Shown piece after piece: positions 11,990-21,723 of a stretch of DNA of 64,000 bases (the stretch's first letter is position 1; every line of letters begins with the position of its first letter). This stretch comes from Mariannaea sp. PMI_226 (taxonomy: Eukaryota; Ascomycota; Sordariomycetes; Hypocreales; Nectriaceae). Under the pieces are notes generated by a model. That model saw only the letters and a program-made list of their open reading frames with translations. It did no database searches and was not told the origin of the DNA. A program made the position numbers and the translations under genes. The stretch spans positions 2,728,001-2,792,000 of the forward strand of contig JANFOG010000005.1 in the NCBI GenBank assembly GCA_024336345.1, read 5' to 3'.

Positions 11990-14900
11990 TCAGGCGGTCC
12001 CTTGAAGTTTGAAGTTCATGCCTGTCAACAGCTGGCGGATAGATTTCATGAGGTGCTGCTCAACACCCTCGAAGTTACCAACAGAGCTCTCACCTTCTGC
12101 GGGGGGAGGCACGATGCTAGCATCAGCAAGACCGAGGACACGGTCGATTGCTGATAGGGTAACAGCCTCCGCTTTTGCCTCGCCAAGCTTCTCCTTGAGA
12201 GCCTTGATTGACACCGCCTTGAAGCCAGTGAGAGATTGGAGAACCTTGGCCTCGAAGATGGGTGGTGTTTCCGACGATGGACCGCCTCCAGGCGTTGGGC
12301 TCTTGTTCTTCGTGAACCCTTCAATGACCTGACCGATACCCTTGATGCAAATGCTCTCCATCTTCTCGTTCTCGGTCGCTTCTGACTTCAGGCCGATGCA
12401 GCGGTTAAGTGCTGACATGACAATGGCTTCGGCCTTGGGATTTCTAGCCTTCTTGAGGTTTTCAACGAGGCCATTCTTGAGACCCACAACGGCCTGCAGC
12501 AAACGTGGTTCAATAACAGACCGGGATGGTGTTGTAGAAGTGGAAGGAGTGGCACTAGTAGCAGCAGCAGCCATGGCCGCGGTGTTGGCAGTAGTAGTGG
12601 TGGTGGCAGGTCGGAGAGGAGCAGCTGAAGCTGAAGCTGCTACAGCAGAAGGACCGGCAGCTCCAGGCTGCAGTGGTTGCACTGGAGCATGTCCGGCAAT
12701 CGTCTTTGCTGCTGTTGTGGCCAGTGGAGGCTGTTGAATTGGTGAACCAGCTGCTTGGGGATGGCCGCTCTCGACTTTCAACGCAGGGTTTGTTGCAGGA
12801 GGGGGTGGTGGACGAGCATAAGGTGAGCTGTAAGCCCCAGGCTGTGGTGCTCCAAGCTGTGGCCGGGCAGGGGCTGGCGGAGGCCCATAGCCCGGCAGTT
12901 GTACTGGAGCTGGGGGTTGAGATGGCGCTGCTGGAGCCGATTGGCCGGGAGTAGGAGGTGGTGCAGTTGTCCCGTATGGTGGAGGCTGCATCGGTCTCCC
13001 TGGTTGGCTTGGCTGGGGCTGTTGAGCACCGTAGCCTGCGACTGGGTACGCAGGACGCGGTTGATTTGGTGGATGGTAGCCAGGCGCAGCAGCGGGGTTG
13101 CGTTGCGCATTGTAACCACCATATGGATATTGGCTATAGGCTTGGGCGGCGGCCAGATTACGATCTGGTGATGACGCTTTGCGTTTCTTGCCAGCATCTA
13201 GCTCGACTCCCGGAACGCGTGACCACAGATTAGTAGTTTCATCTTTCTTGAAAGCCTCGTTCCCAATGAGGTTGTGACGAACACTGCTCTCCCAACCCTT
13301 GGTTTCGGTATGGAAGTAAAACCAGGGATAACGCTGGCAGATGCGCTTGTAGATCTGCTTGAGCGTGAGGCCATCTGGTCCCGCTGCCGTAAGAGTCTCG
13401 TCAATGAGCATACCGTAGTTCTTGTTCGGTTTGGCGAGTTGCTCCTCCGTGTAATCCTCAATCTTGAGCTCGAGTGGTGGTGACTTGGGTCGGGCTCTCT
13501 TCTCCTTCTTCTCTCTTGCCCGTCGCTCTGCGTCGGATCCTTCTCCACCCTCCTCCTTGGGTTTCCGGGGTTTGTACTTCCTCTTCTCTGGTCGCTCACC
13601 TGAACTCTCTGGTAGTGGGTGCTTCCTCGGTCGCCCAACTTTTCTCTTCAGTGGTGGCTCCATAGGAGGCGCTTGAGGTATGGTCTTCTTTGCCATTTCC
13701 TGCTGCTGCTTCTTAAGCAGGCGTTGTTCTCTTTTCGACATGATGCCATTCTTCGGCGGTCTTCCGGGTCCTCGCTTCTTGGGTATCTGGGATATTAGGT
13801 GTTGCTGTAATGGATCCGACGCTAGCTCTTGCTTCACTTGGGCCAATGCCTCTGGTGTGGGCTGTTCCGGCGTAGGCTCTGCTTCCACCGTCTCGACGAC
13901 CTCATTTTCATCGGCCTCGTCTTCCTCCTCTCCAAAATCAGATAGCTCAGGTGGACTAGCAACGTCTGAAAGCTCATCACTCGTGTCATGCATCTCACCA
14001 TTTGCATGTGAGGATTCAAAGTCAAAACTCATCTCTTTCCCGCCGTGTGTGCGCTTCTTTGGTGCTGGAGCGGGCTGCTCCTCCTCCTCTTCAGCACCTG
14101 TTCGACCTCTCTCGACTCCATTGATCAAGAAACGAAAATCAACATCTTTAATCTGTAGTCGGTCACCACACTTTAGCACAACCCTCTCACTCTTGTAATG
14201 TACATCTTCGCAGAAGAAGCCATTTTTATGGAGGGGAATAGCCTCAAACACGCCTTCCTTTTGGTTGTAGGCGATTTTGAGATGCTCTCGAGAGATGGCC
14301 TTGGTCTTGCTGGCAATATTTGGACCGGGGGAATGGATACCAATAACAGGAACGTGCCATGGTGAGGGTCGCAAGGAGGCCAGATCCACTGCGGCAGCGC
14401 CTGGCGTGTGGGATACATATTGGCGGTTTGAGATCATGTTCTCCTGGGCTTGCTGCGCTTCGTCATTGTCGTGTTGCGATGAACCTTGAGTACTAGTCTT
14501 GCGTCTCTTTGCGGGTCGATCGAAATCACCATTTTCCGACTCTGGGCCAAGCATTCCACCCTCTTCACTGACGTAGGACTTGCTAAATTTTCCTCGTTCC
14601 TGGACGATGGGTGATGGAGGTGGCAACCCTTTGCTTGCATTATCCTCGGCTCGACGCCGATGCTCCTCGGCACGTTTCTCATCGCGGCGCGCTTGCTCCA
14701 GGGCCCGCTGATCTCGTCCGATAATGACGGCGTAGGTTGTCATCTGGAACACGCTGTCTGCGAACTCTATACGCGCGAAAGATTCTAGAGGATTGTCTGC
14801 CTCGACCTGGCGAATGGAGTTTGTAGGCGCAAGGCTGTGGAAAGTATCGTCCATGAGGTTGGGTAGGGTAACCTGTGAAGGGGTGACCGTAGGGGGTGGT

Positions 14901-15706
14901 GACATAGCGCTGGCTGCCCCTGACATTGATGCCAAAGCCATCATCATGTAATGCTGATCGAAGTTGGGCATGGGAGCCTGGTTGAAAGGAGTGGACGGGG
15001 TGTATTGTTCTGAGTCGGTCTGGGTTGGAAGGTGGGATTGCATCGTTGTTGATTGGGGTTGAGATTCAGATTCTGCAGGCTGAGATGCTGTTCCTGAGCC
15101 AGCTACCACAGGGGCATCTGGCATGGGATGGTCAGTGGATGTTGCGTCTTGGGCGGCGGCAGTATCCTGAGCACCGGGCATCCCCGCCTGGGATGACAGA
15201 TGATTGTCCACCTCCATGACGGCAATGGGGGGGTGGGAATGAGGAGGAGGGGTCGATGGCCGAGGAGATGGTGCCGACACAGAGGCCGCAGTCGCGGTCG
15301 CGGTCGCGGTCGCGGTGGTAGCTGTTGTGGTTGTCGAGGTCGTAGGCAAAGCCGAGGTTGATGTTGTTGATGTCAACGCGGATGTCGATGCGGGAGCATG
15401 AGAAGTCGCGGTTGGTGATTCAGAGACCATGGCAGGCTGTGTAGGCGCAGTAGAAGCAGCGGGAGCTGGCGAAGCGGAATTGAATGGGGCATTAGAGGGC
15501 CGAGAATCGATTGCAACGGCGGCATTTGTCGTCGAAGCAGAGAGCGCAGACTCGGTCGCGGGTAATGATTTTGAGGTGGCCGTGTGTGTCTGTGTATGAG
15601 TATGCGCAGCAACGGCAGCAGGCTCCGGGTGCGGGTGCAGGTCCAGGCCTGAGCCATGGGAATTGAGGCCTGCAGCAGGCGGAGCAGCGACAGTGGACGA
15701 AGTCAT
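11990..15706 (-). CDS. FHL1: Fhl1-like transcription factor with FHA and forkhead domains
   Basis: One intronless frame of 1238 residues. The N-terminal 300 residues are Ala/Thr/Ser/Pro-rich and disordered. An FHA domain spans about 305-535 (TYAVIIGRD.. SREHLKIAYN.. KNGFFCEDV.. LQIKDVDFRFLING) and carries a long charged insertion. Acidic and basic stretches follow, including AT-hook-like KKRGPGRPPKN and KRKVGRPRKH. The forkhead DNA-binding domain is at about 755-838 (KPNKNYGMLIDETL.. QIYKRICQRYPWFYFH.. WESSVRHNLIGNEAF). The C-terminal third is Pro/Gln/Ala-rich with two helical segments. In yeast Fhl1 acts with Ifh1 at ribosomal protein promoters; FHA plus forkhead in one chain supports the same family here. 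AT-hook-like motifs between the two domains suggest extra minor-groove contacts. Confidence 0.92.
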   Translation of the reverse strand: MTSSTVAAPPAAGLNSHGSGLDLHPHPEPAAVAAHTHTQTHTATSKSLPATESALSASTTNAAVAIDSRPSNAPFNSASPAPAASTAPTQPAMVSESPTATSHAPASTSALTSTTSTSALPTTSTTTTATTATATATATAASVSAPSPRPSTPPPHSHPPIAVMEVDNHLSSQAGMPGAQDTAAAQDATSTDHPMPDAPVVAGSGTASQPAESESQPQSTTMQSHLPTQTDSEQYTPSTPFNQAPMPNFDQHYMMMALASMSGAASAMSPPPTVTPSQVTLPNLMDDTFHSLAPTNSIRQVEADNPLESFARIEFADSVFQMTTYAVIIGRDQRALEQARRDEKRAEEHRRRAEDNASKGLPPPSPIVQERGKFSKSYVSEEGGMLGPESENGDFDRPAKRRKTSTQGSSQHDNDEAQQAQENMISNRQYVSHTPGAAAVDLASLRPSPWHVPVIGIHSPGPNIASKTKAISREHLKIAYNQKEGVFEAIPLHKNGFFCEDVHYKSERVVLKCGDRLQIKDVDFRFLINGVERGRTGAEEEEEQPAPAPKKRTHGGKEMSFDFESSHANGEMHDTSDELSDVASPPELSDFGEEEDEADENEVVETVEAEPTPEQPTPEALAQVKQELASDPLQQHLISQIPKKRGPGRPPKNGIMSKREQRLLKKQQQEMAKKTIPQAPPMEPPLKRKVGRPRKHPLPESSGERPEKRKYKPRKPKEEGGEGSDAERRAREKKEKRARPKSPPLELKIEDYTEEQLAKPNKNYGMLIDETLTAAGPDGLTLKQIYKRICQRYPWFYFHTETKGWESSVRHNLIGNEAFKKDETTNLWSRVPGVELDAGKKRKASSPDRNLAAAQAYSQYPYGGYNAQRNPAAAPGYHPPNQPRPAYPVAGYGAQQPQPSQPGRPMQPPPYGTTAPPPTPGQSAPAAPSQPPAPVQLPGYGPPPAPARPQLGAPQPGAYSSPYARPPPPPATNPALKVESGHPQAAGSPIQQPPLATTAAKTIAGHAPVQPLQPGAAGPSAVAASASAAPLRPATTTTTANTAAMAAAATSATPSTSTTPSRSVIEPRLLQAVVGLKNGLVENLKKARNPKAEAIVMSALNRCIGLKSEATENEKMESICIKGIGQVIEGFTKNKSPTPGGGPSSETPPIFEAKVLQSLTGFKAVSIKALKEKLGEAKAEAVTLSAIDRVLGLADASIVPPPAEGESSVGNFEGVEQHLMKSIRQLLTGMNFKLQGTA
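15281..15318. repeat. GC-rich 6-base coding repeat (Thr-Ala)n in the forkhead gene
   Basis: A tandem GGTCGC-type repeat read on the minus strand gives alternating Thr-Ala codons inside the disordered N-terminus of the Fhl1-like protein. It keeps frame because the unit is six bases long, so length changes would alter only the disordered tail. Confidence 0.8.
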
Positions 15707-16801
15707 CGCTGAACCTGCTGACAGCTCCTTCGTCGCTCGCCCTCGACAAGTGTCGGGAGAGAGGCGGGGGGGACCAGGGGCTGGGGGGTTGACGATACGG
15801 CGCCGTGCGAAACCCTTGGGCCGTTGCTGGAAGGCGGAGGATAAAAGGCAGAGGGCGACGAGGCTTTCGGTTTTTGGGACCTTCAGCCTCCGTCAAGTCC
15901 TTTGAGCCGCGATGTTTGGACATGGGTCCGAGAGGGGACGTTTCGATGTTTTGGGGCTTGTGGTTGGTCAGCTTTCCGACGGGGGCCCCACTTCGGAGGA
16001 CGGCAGGCTTGGAAAGCGCCAGCCGACCAGTGAGATGAAGCTTCTTTCCCTCTCTCTTCTGCCTCTTTGCAGCGGGTGCCACCAACGGCGCCGCCCAAGT
16101 GCCTTCCTTCAAAACATTCAACGCCGAGATTTGGTCTCCTCTTTTTTTTTCTGGGTATTTTGGGAAGGAGAGAGAGAGAGAAGGAGAGAAAGAAGGAAAG
16201 ATTGCACGCTGACTTCAAATATCGTCATTAATTAACCAATATCAGTAAGTACCTCGGTAACCTGTTCTCCTTGAATTTCAAATCTCTACTCCATATTTTC
16301 TTAAAATCCTCACTGAGGATGCATCATGGCCCCAGCGAATTTGCTCTTCCAAAACAATGACGACGACCAAGCTGATGTTAGAAAACACATTATATCCACC
16401 ACTCAATATCTCCAATGTCATGCTCACAATTAATCCAATCCATCCCAGTAGCAATTGGCGACATCTCTCACCACTCACAGAAATAGTCAGAGTAAATCAC
16501 TTCTAAGAAGATCAAATGGACTTCTATCTTGTAAGAACAATCAAACAACCATCCCCCAGCGAGGGGCTTCTCGACGCTTCCAATTGACTCAGCTGGACCA
16601 AGACAATGATCGCCAGTCGTATTAGATGAACCTACTGCGTGACTCCAGCGGCTCTATAACCACTGGCAGGCATTGGTTAAGTATATATCTTGGTCACTGG
16701 GCTGGCGGCTCGGAATTATTGCTAAAATGTCACTAAGGAACATACATACATTTTCTTGACCGTCATCTCATTCTTAGGCTGCAAGCTGCCGAGACAAAAG
16801 C
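15707..16801. other. Upstream region of the forkhead gene
   Basis: Presumed promoter and 5' leader of the leftward Fhl1-like gene, with a polypurine/polypyrimidine tract near 16135-16200. Beyond about 16230 the DNA becomes AT-richer and enters the accessory region. I see no supportable gene. Confidence 0.5.
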
Positions 16802-16920
16802 GCATACGACCATAGCTCCTAGAATATACTGGATCCCGTCTGCTCTCCGTACGTCAAGCTGGGAAGCGGCAGATTAGTAGTTGGGTCGGTGACGACCAGC
16901 GAATCCCTGCTGTTGTATGT
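16802..16920 (+). rRNA. 5S ribosomal RNA gene, copy A
   Basis: A 119-base match to the fungal 5S pattern: CATACGACCATAG at the 5' end, GGATCCCGTC loop, internal control region GGGTCGGTGACGACC, and the 3' end TGTTGTATGT that pairs with the 5' end. The RNA polymerase III terminator is a run of six T at the end. Helix II uses CTCCTAG against CTGGGAAG; helix IV uses GTT against AGC. The first base is G where the other copies have A. Confidence 0.93.
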
Positions 16921-16998
16921 TTTTTGCCTCTCATGTCTATTTCCTCTTTGCGCCTGTGCTTGAGTTCGTCTTAGTCTGTCTCAAGGCCTTCTCCAAGC

Positions 16999-17117
16999 AC
17001 ATACGACCACAGCTCTTAGAGAATACTGGATCCCGTCTGCTCTCCGCACGTCAAGCTAAGAAGCGGCGAATTAGTACTCGGGTCGGTGACGACCGGGGAA
17101 TCCTCGCTGTTGTATGT
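16999..17117 (+). rRNA. 5S ribosomal RNA gene, copy B (divergent, possibly pseudogene)
   Basis: Same 119-base architecture as copy A but more diverged: CCACAG for CCATAG near the 5' end, GCGAATTAG for GCAGATTAG, and TCCTCGCTG for TCCCTGCTG in helix V. Helix II is the CTCTTAG/CTAAGAAG form and helix IV the CTC/GGG form. Only four T follow, then ATTTTTG. Substitutions at otherwise invariant positions make reduced function possible. Confidence 0.85.
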
Positions 17118-18059
17118 TTTATTTTTGTTTCTTGAGGTTTTCTTTTTTGCACTTCCATGCTCATATCCTCTTCAGGCTTTGTTGTGAACTCTCCCATCGC
17201 AAAGGTCCCCCTTGAGCAGTCCTCTGGAGTACCGACGGCGAACACGGTGACGGCGGTGTTGATCTTGAGATGAGAAGTCTTATCTGATACCAGGTCTTAC
17301 CGTGTTCTTCTAGGCTAGGCAGATAAGCTGAGGTACAACTTTTGAGGTGTACGGAGGTCAAGTAACTACCTGAGTTGAATATAGTCAAAAGAAAATCATA
17401 TAGCCACTTATACCCGTCATCACATTCATCTATCCTTGCCACTTTCCTTATCGTATCTATACCGCATACTCTATGGTCAATATGGAACGTGATTTGTAGA
17501 GCTGCCGCTCAATAGTTTAAAATGGCGATAGGCCAATCCGTTTGGTAGTTATTAGGTGACCTGATCTCTTGTCTTCGCTATACACCTTATATTACAGAGA
17601 AGGTTCACCTCTAGATTCTGGTTCATCGTAGCTGTTACATCCAATTCAATATAGTCACTCAAAGAAGGAGCTGCAGCACAACTAACCCAGTAGGCTGTGG
17701 AAGACTGGAACGTGGAGCCACGTAGGGATAAGGGGGATGCATAGAAGCAATGATAATCAATATTTTCTGTAGGGAGAAGCGTATTGAATATTAGAAATTA
17801 AAGCGAGTTTAAGATTCCTGTCACCTCCAACTATAAGATACATAACCCATAGGTTGACAGATGCTAGAAAAGGGCCAGCAATCCCCGTCTGCCTCTGGTA
17901 TGTGCTATATTTTGAGAGTACCCATTTCTACTTTCTTCTCAGAATCTCATTCACAATTTGTTATCTTATCCCCATCCGTTCTCGCGGCCTGAATCCCGCA
18001 GAAGAACCCTCATTTCCGTATATTGACATACCCAACGTGTGTTACCTGGAGAACACAAC
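17118..18059. other. AT-rich intergenic region
   Basis: Lies between 5S copy B and the membrane-protein gene. It contains scattered stops in all frames; one frame on the minus strand at 17161-17442 has no recognisable features. It probably includes the promoter of the gene starting at 18060. Confidence 0.5.
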
Positions 18060-19062
18060 ATGCTTTCCGCCAAACACCACTGCTACTACTGGGCTGTCTC
18101 CATCATAGCAGCAGCAATGTATCAGGGACTGACCACAAGTCTTACCCTCGATAAGGTAGCCCTCCTCCGATGGCCCCTACTTCCTCTTCTCGCATACGCA
18201 GTCTGGGTGGTTTGGAGTGGTCCTTGCCGCCGCCGTCCAGCGTCGCTATCCTTCTGGTTTCCATGCTATTGTACTACCACAGCCTGCTTGATGGTTTGCT
18301 TGGGTTCAGTTGCAGGAGGATTTGTTATACCCGGTGCCTCTAACACCGATCTGCTGAAGGGAGTGATTCACACTCTTCTAGCCTTTTCCACCATCAGCAC
18401 ACTTGAACCCATCAGACAAAATGTAAGTTTTCGATTAGGCTTATTCTTTGAATGCACCATGTAATTGAAAGCTTTCTTATTAACGCACGTCAAAGCGAAA
18501 AGAGATTGAACCCTGCCACGTCATTGCCGTTCTGATGGGCTCCCGTGTGAAAATGCATCACCAACCTTATCTCAGTTGGGCTTCGTTGGTCACCCATCTA
18601 TACACTCATTTTGCTTACGTCGTTATCTGCATGTCAATTGTTGCAGGTACCAACCTCGCCCTCGGTGAGATTTATCAGCATCCAGTATCCTGCAAAGATA
18701 TCTGGATTGCTCATTTGGGGACTAGAGAGTCCAATTTTGGGAGTGCCATGCTGCTGTACTTTGTCATCGGGCCCTTCGCAGACATAGCTGAGACGGTAAA
18801 GTTCTTTCAGGTTTCCCTCTTGGCTCGACGTTACCAACTGACGTTTCGTAAACTCTTCCAGATCCTTTACCTCGTCCACAAGCCTCTGTCCCCAGCATGG
18901 ATGCCGGAACCTAGACCCCTGGTCATTCCAAATGATTCCTGGACCCCGTTTAGCCACAGCACTATTGGCTCAATTGCTATATGGGCTGCTGAATTTTATG
19001 GAAATAGGTACAGAGGAAGCAGCATGTTAGCGGATGCCCTCTCTCTTGGGAGCGCCTATTAA
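18060..19062 (+). CDS. Multi-pass membrane protein, possibly wax-synthase/MBOAT-like acyltransferase
   Basis: Two exons, 18060-18422 and 18496-19062, join in phase 0 across a 73-base intron (GTAAGT..AAAG) to give 309 residues. Several hydrophobic spans are visible (AVSIIAAAMYQ, LLPLLAYAVWVVW, LMVCLGSVAGGFVI, HFAYVVICMSIVAG, AMLLYFVIGPFADIAETV). The C-terminal part (NDSWTPFSHSTIGSIAIWAA.. FYGNRYRGSS) loosely resembles the conserved W-x-P-F..F-W-G-R-x-W-H-Q region of fungal wax-synthase-like acyltransferases such as the TRI7 type, but the catalytic His is not evident and the chain stops early. It may be truncated or decaying. An in-frame ATG at 18039 is an alternative start. Confidence 0.45.
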
Positions 19063-19649
19063 TTCGGCTTAAGCGGTTGGTCTTCTTGACTTGTTGAACT
19101 GTATTATGTGGCATAAAATGATAAAAATTAGTAAATAAGTAAATAAATAAGTAAACACAAAATGGCAAAGTTTGTTTTTGAGTGTTAGTTGGTGTGGCTT
19201 GTTGTCGCGATAGTTACGAGCGCTGTTTATCGTATACTGCCTCCACCCATCCAAACTTCAACCCTTCTGAAAGCCAGTGATAATCCAACACCGCATCACG
19301 ATGCCTCCCTAACGTGCCCATAACCAGATGACTACCTAAGAAAGGGGTTGTTCGAGTTCGGTTATTGGACATTGCATGAAGTCTTTATGATAGGATGTTC
19401 CGAGTCTTATCCTTTACCGTCCGAATGCGTCGCTCGTGGACACAAACTTTGAGCATTTGAACCTTCAACTACCCAAAAGCGGTTTGCCATACGCAATTTC
19501 GATCCGCCCGGCAAGAAGACGTGTCAGAGATGCACAACCCCCCCCGGATTGCTATATCAAACAGCACGCGTCCACTTACTGACGCTAGTTCTTCTTTCCT
19601 TTTTTTCTCGCTGTCGCCTGACTGCACCTATCTTCCAAAACGTCACAGA
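19063..19649. other. Intergenic, promoter of the F-box gene
   Basis: AT-rich at 19080-19180, then about 400 bases of ordinary composition before the ATG at 19650. An in-frame upstream ATG at 19521 exists, but the basic MKTRSQTRAM start at 19650 directly precedes the F-box-like segment and was preferred. Confidence 0.45.
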
Positions 19650-21238
19650 ATGAAAACCCGCAGCCAGACGAGGGCAATGGCCTTGAGATGGATACATATT
19701 CCCCCAGAAATTCGCCACATGATCTTGGAGGCAATCGCATACTGCAGATACCCTGGCTGGGCTCGTCTTGCGGCTGTGTGTAGAGAATGGCAGCATGTCT
19801 TACAAAAGGAAAACTTCTACAAAATGAAGCTGGGAGTATCTTGTCTCGACAATTTCGAGCGTCTGGCTTCGCCGCAAAACAGGGCACTAATTCACCACAT
19901 CTGTCTTAATGTTGAGTTGCCAAGATACACGCCGACATGCTGCTCGAAACGACGGTCGTTACCAGTGAAGGTCGGGTCCATCGTCAGCGACGGGATATGG
20001 AAGCTGCTTTCGATTCTCAGTGCTTGGGGTCCAGCGAAGAACTTGACTCTGGAGCTCAATGTGTACTCTCCTAGCGATTGCAAACATTGGTTCAAGAACA
20101 TCTACTTGTCCTCCGATGATGTTGATGACGACGAGGACGACGACGACGACGCAACACCGGACGCGTGGAGTAATGGACCTCTGTATCATGATCCACACCA
20201 TGGCTGGATTGGTGGTCGACAAGTCGAAGCTCCTCCAAAATCAGCCATCGTGCAACTGTTCCGACCTATCGAGTTGAAATTTAAAGACGAGCTACCCCGA
20301 ATTGAAGCAGTAACCAGCCTTATTATCCGGCGGCAACTCCGGCGATGCTTTTATCTAAATGGGTTGGCCCTGTTACTCGAAAAATTTGACCGTTTGGAAC
20401 ATATGGCTTTTGAGCCATGGGCACCATATGAAGCCAGAGACGGAGAATTTCATGATCTAGGTAACGTACCCAGCCCGCAGAAGGAGTTTCACCTTCTCAC
20501 TACCTGTTAAAAAAAATTTACATCATCGTGATCATCCACCATTGATGCTCGGGAACAGCTCTTTCTTGCTTCTTGCGAAAGATTCTTCCTGATACTCTGA
20601 ACAAAGTAGTAGTATTTGAAGATGCATACCAGTTCTACGACCGATTTCCGAAGAGACCGGCCCCCATACCCTGGTACAATTTGGTTGATCCCAGCAAAGG
20701 GCCTGGTGCGATTTTCGCATCCAAAAGTCTTAATTTGCAGCACTTGGCCATCGCATACATGGTTAATGCCGAAGAAATCTTTCGACAATGTCAATCGACT
20801 TGGACCTGGTCACATCTGCAATCTCTGGCGCTCACATCGCAGCTCCTGCAAAACGATTGGGAAAAACACGAGCAGATTGAGGCTCTGCTGTATCGATCCA
20901 GTGTGCTTGTGCAGAAGATGCCCAAGCTGCATACGTTTGTGCTATGGAACGGTGGCAAAGCACATGCGTGTGCGTTCATATATCGTGTAGACAAAGACGG
21001 TGCCTCGATCACTTGGCGCGGAACGTGGCATCTAGAGTTGAGTCCTCGTTTGGTCCAGTCATGGCAACTTGCTACGTCAAAGCGGTGTTTTTCTGAACTT
21101 GAAGTAAGGCATGAGTGTATTCGGGGGGTCATAAGATGTCACGGAGATGCGATTTATCACCTGGAACTGCCATGCCAAGTCATTGATCCCGCCTCACTTT
21201 GGCAGATCCGCAAGGAAGGATGTAGCGTAGCGCAGTAG
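19650..21238 (+). CDS. F-box-like protein of the DUF6546 type
   Basis: Exons 19650-20460 and 20559-21238 join in phase 1 across a 98-base intron and give 496 residues. The N-terminus reads WIHIPPEIRHMILEAI.. ARLAAVCREWQHVLQKENF, a typical F-box helix set followed by the leucine-rich-type body seen in expanded fungal F-box families. An acidic run (DDVDDDEDDDDD) sits near residue 160. Towards the C-terminus LNLQHLAIAYMVNAEEIFRQ and LTSQLL match the layout of DUF6546 proteins, which are abundant in Sordariomycetes and are presumed SCF ubiquitin-ligase receptors of unknown substrate. The frame is broken by stops between 20510 and 20558, which the intron removes. Confidence 0.7.
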
Positions 21239-21393
21239 CGCGTAAGTGTAAGACTTAGTCTACATCGCCATCGTCTATTCCGTCTTCTTCACAACGTGGT
21301 ATCCAGCAACCGCCGAGCATTGGGGATGGCGCACAACCAGGAGCAGTTCTTTCTGTCTCTTGCTATTATGCTGGTGTAGGACCCATCACTATC
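21239..21393. other. Short spacer between F-box gene and 5S copy C
   Basis: Probably the 3' untranslated region of the F-box gene. The 5S copy begins 155 bases after its stop codon. Confidence 0.5.
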
Positions 21394-21512
21394 ACATACG
21401 ACCATAGCTCCTAGAATATACTGGATCCCGTCTGCTCTCCGCACGTCAAGCTGGGAAGCGGCAGATTAGTACTCGGGTCGGTGACGACCGGGGAATCCCT
21501 GCTGTTGTATGT
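21394..21512 (+). rRNA. 5S ribosomal RNA gene, copy C
   Basis: Full 119-base 5S sequence with closed ends (ACATACGACC..GTTGTATGT), internal control region intact and a run of seven T as terminator. It combines helix II of copy A (CTCCTAG/CTGGGAAG) with helix IV of copies B and D (CTC/GGG), so it is a mosaic of the two subtypes. Confidence 0.93.
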
Positions 21513-21723
21513 TTTTTTACTCTTTGTGTTTGTTTTTTTTGCCCTATTTGTTGTCTTTAGTTTGTTTTCCCTCCATCTGATATGTCTTCTCAAGCTGAAA
21601 ACTACAGTAACTTTCCCAAAATGTTGTCATCATATTATTCTGGTAGATGTGGTAGCCATTGCTCGTAGTGGAATACTATATTGTTGTATCAAGGTCTTTA
21701 TATAAAACAGTACCTACAAGTTT

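Noticed and set aside
15492..16121. Minus-strand frame of 209 codons overlapping the start of the forkhead gene
   Set aside because: It overlaps the real gene in another frame and covers its leader; composition is that of a shadow.
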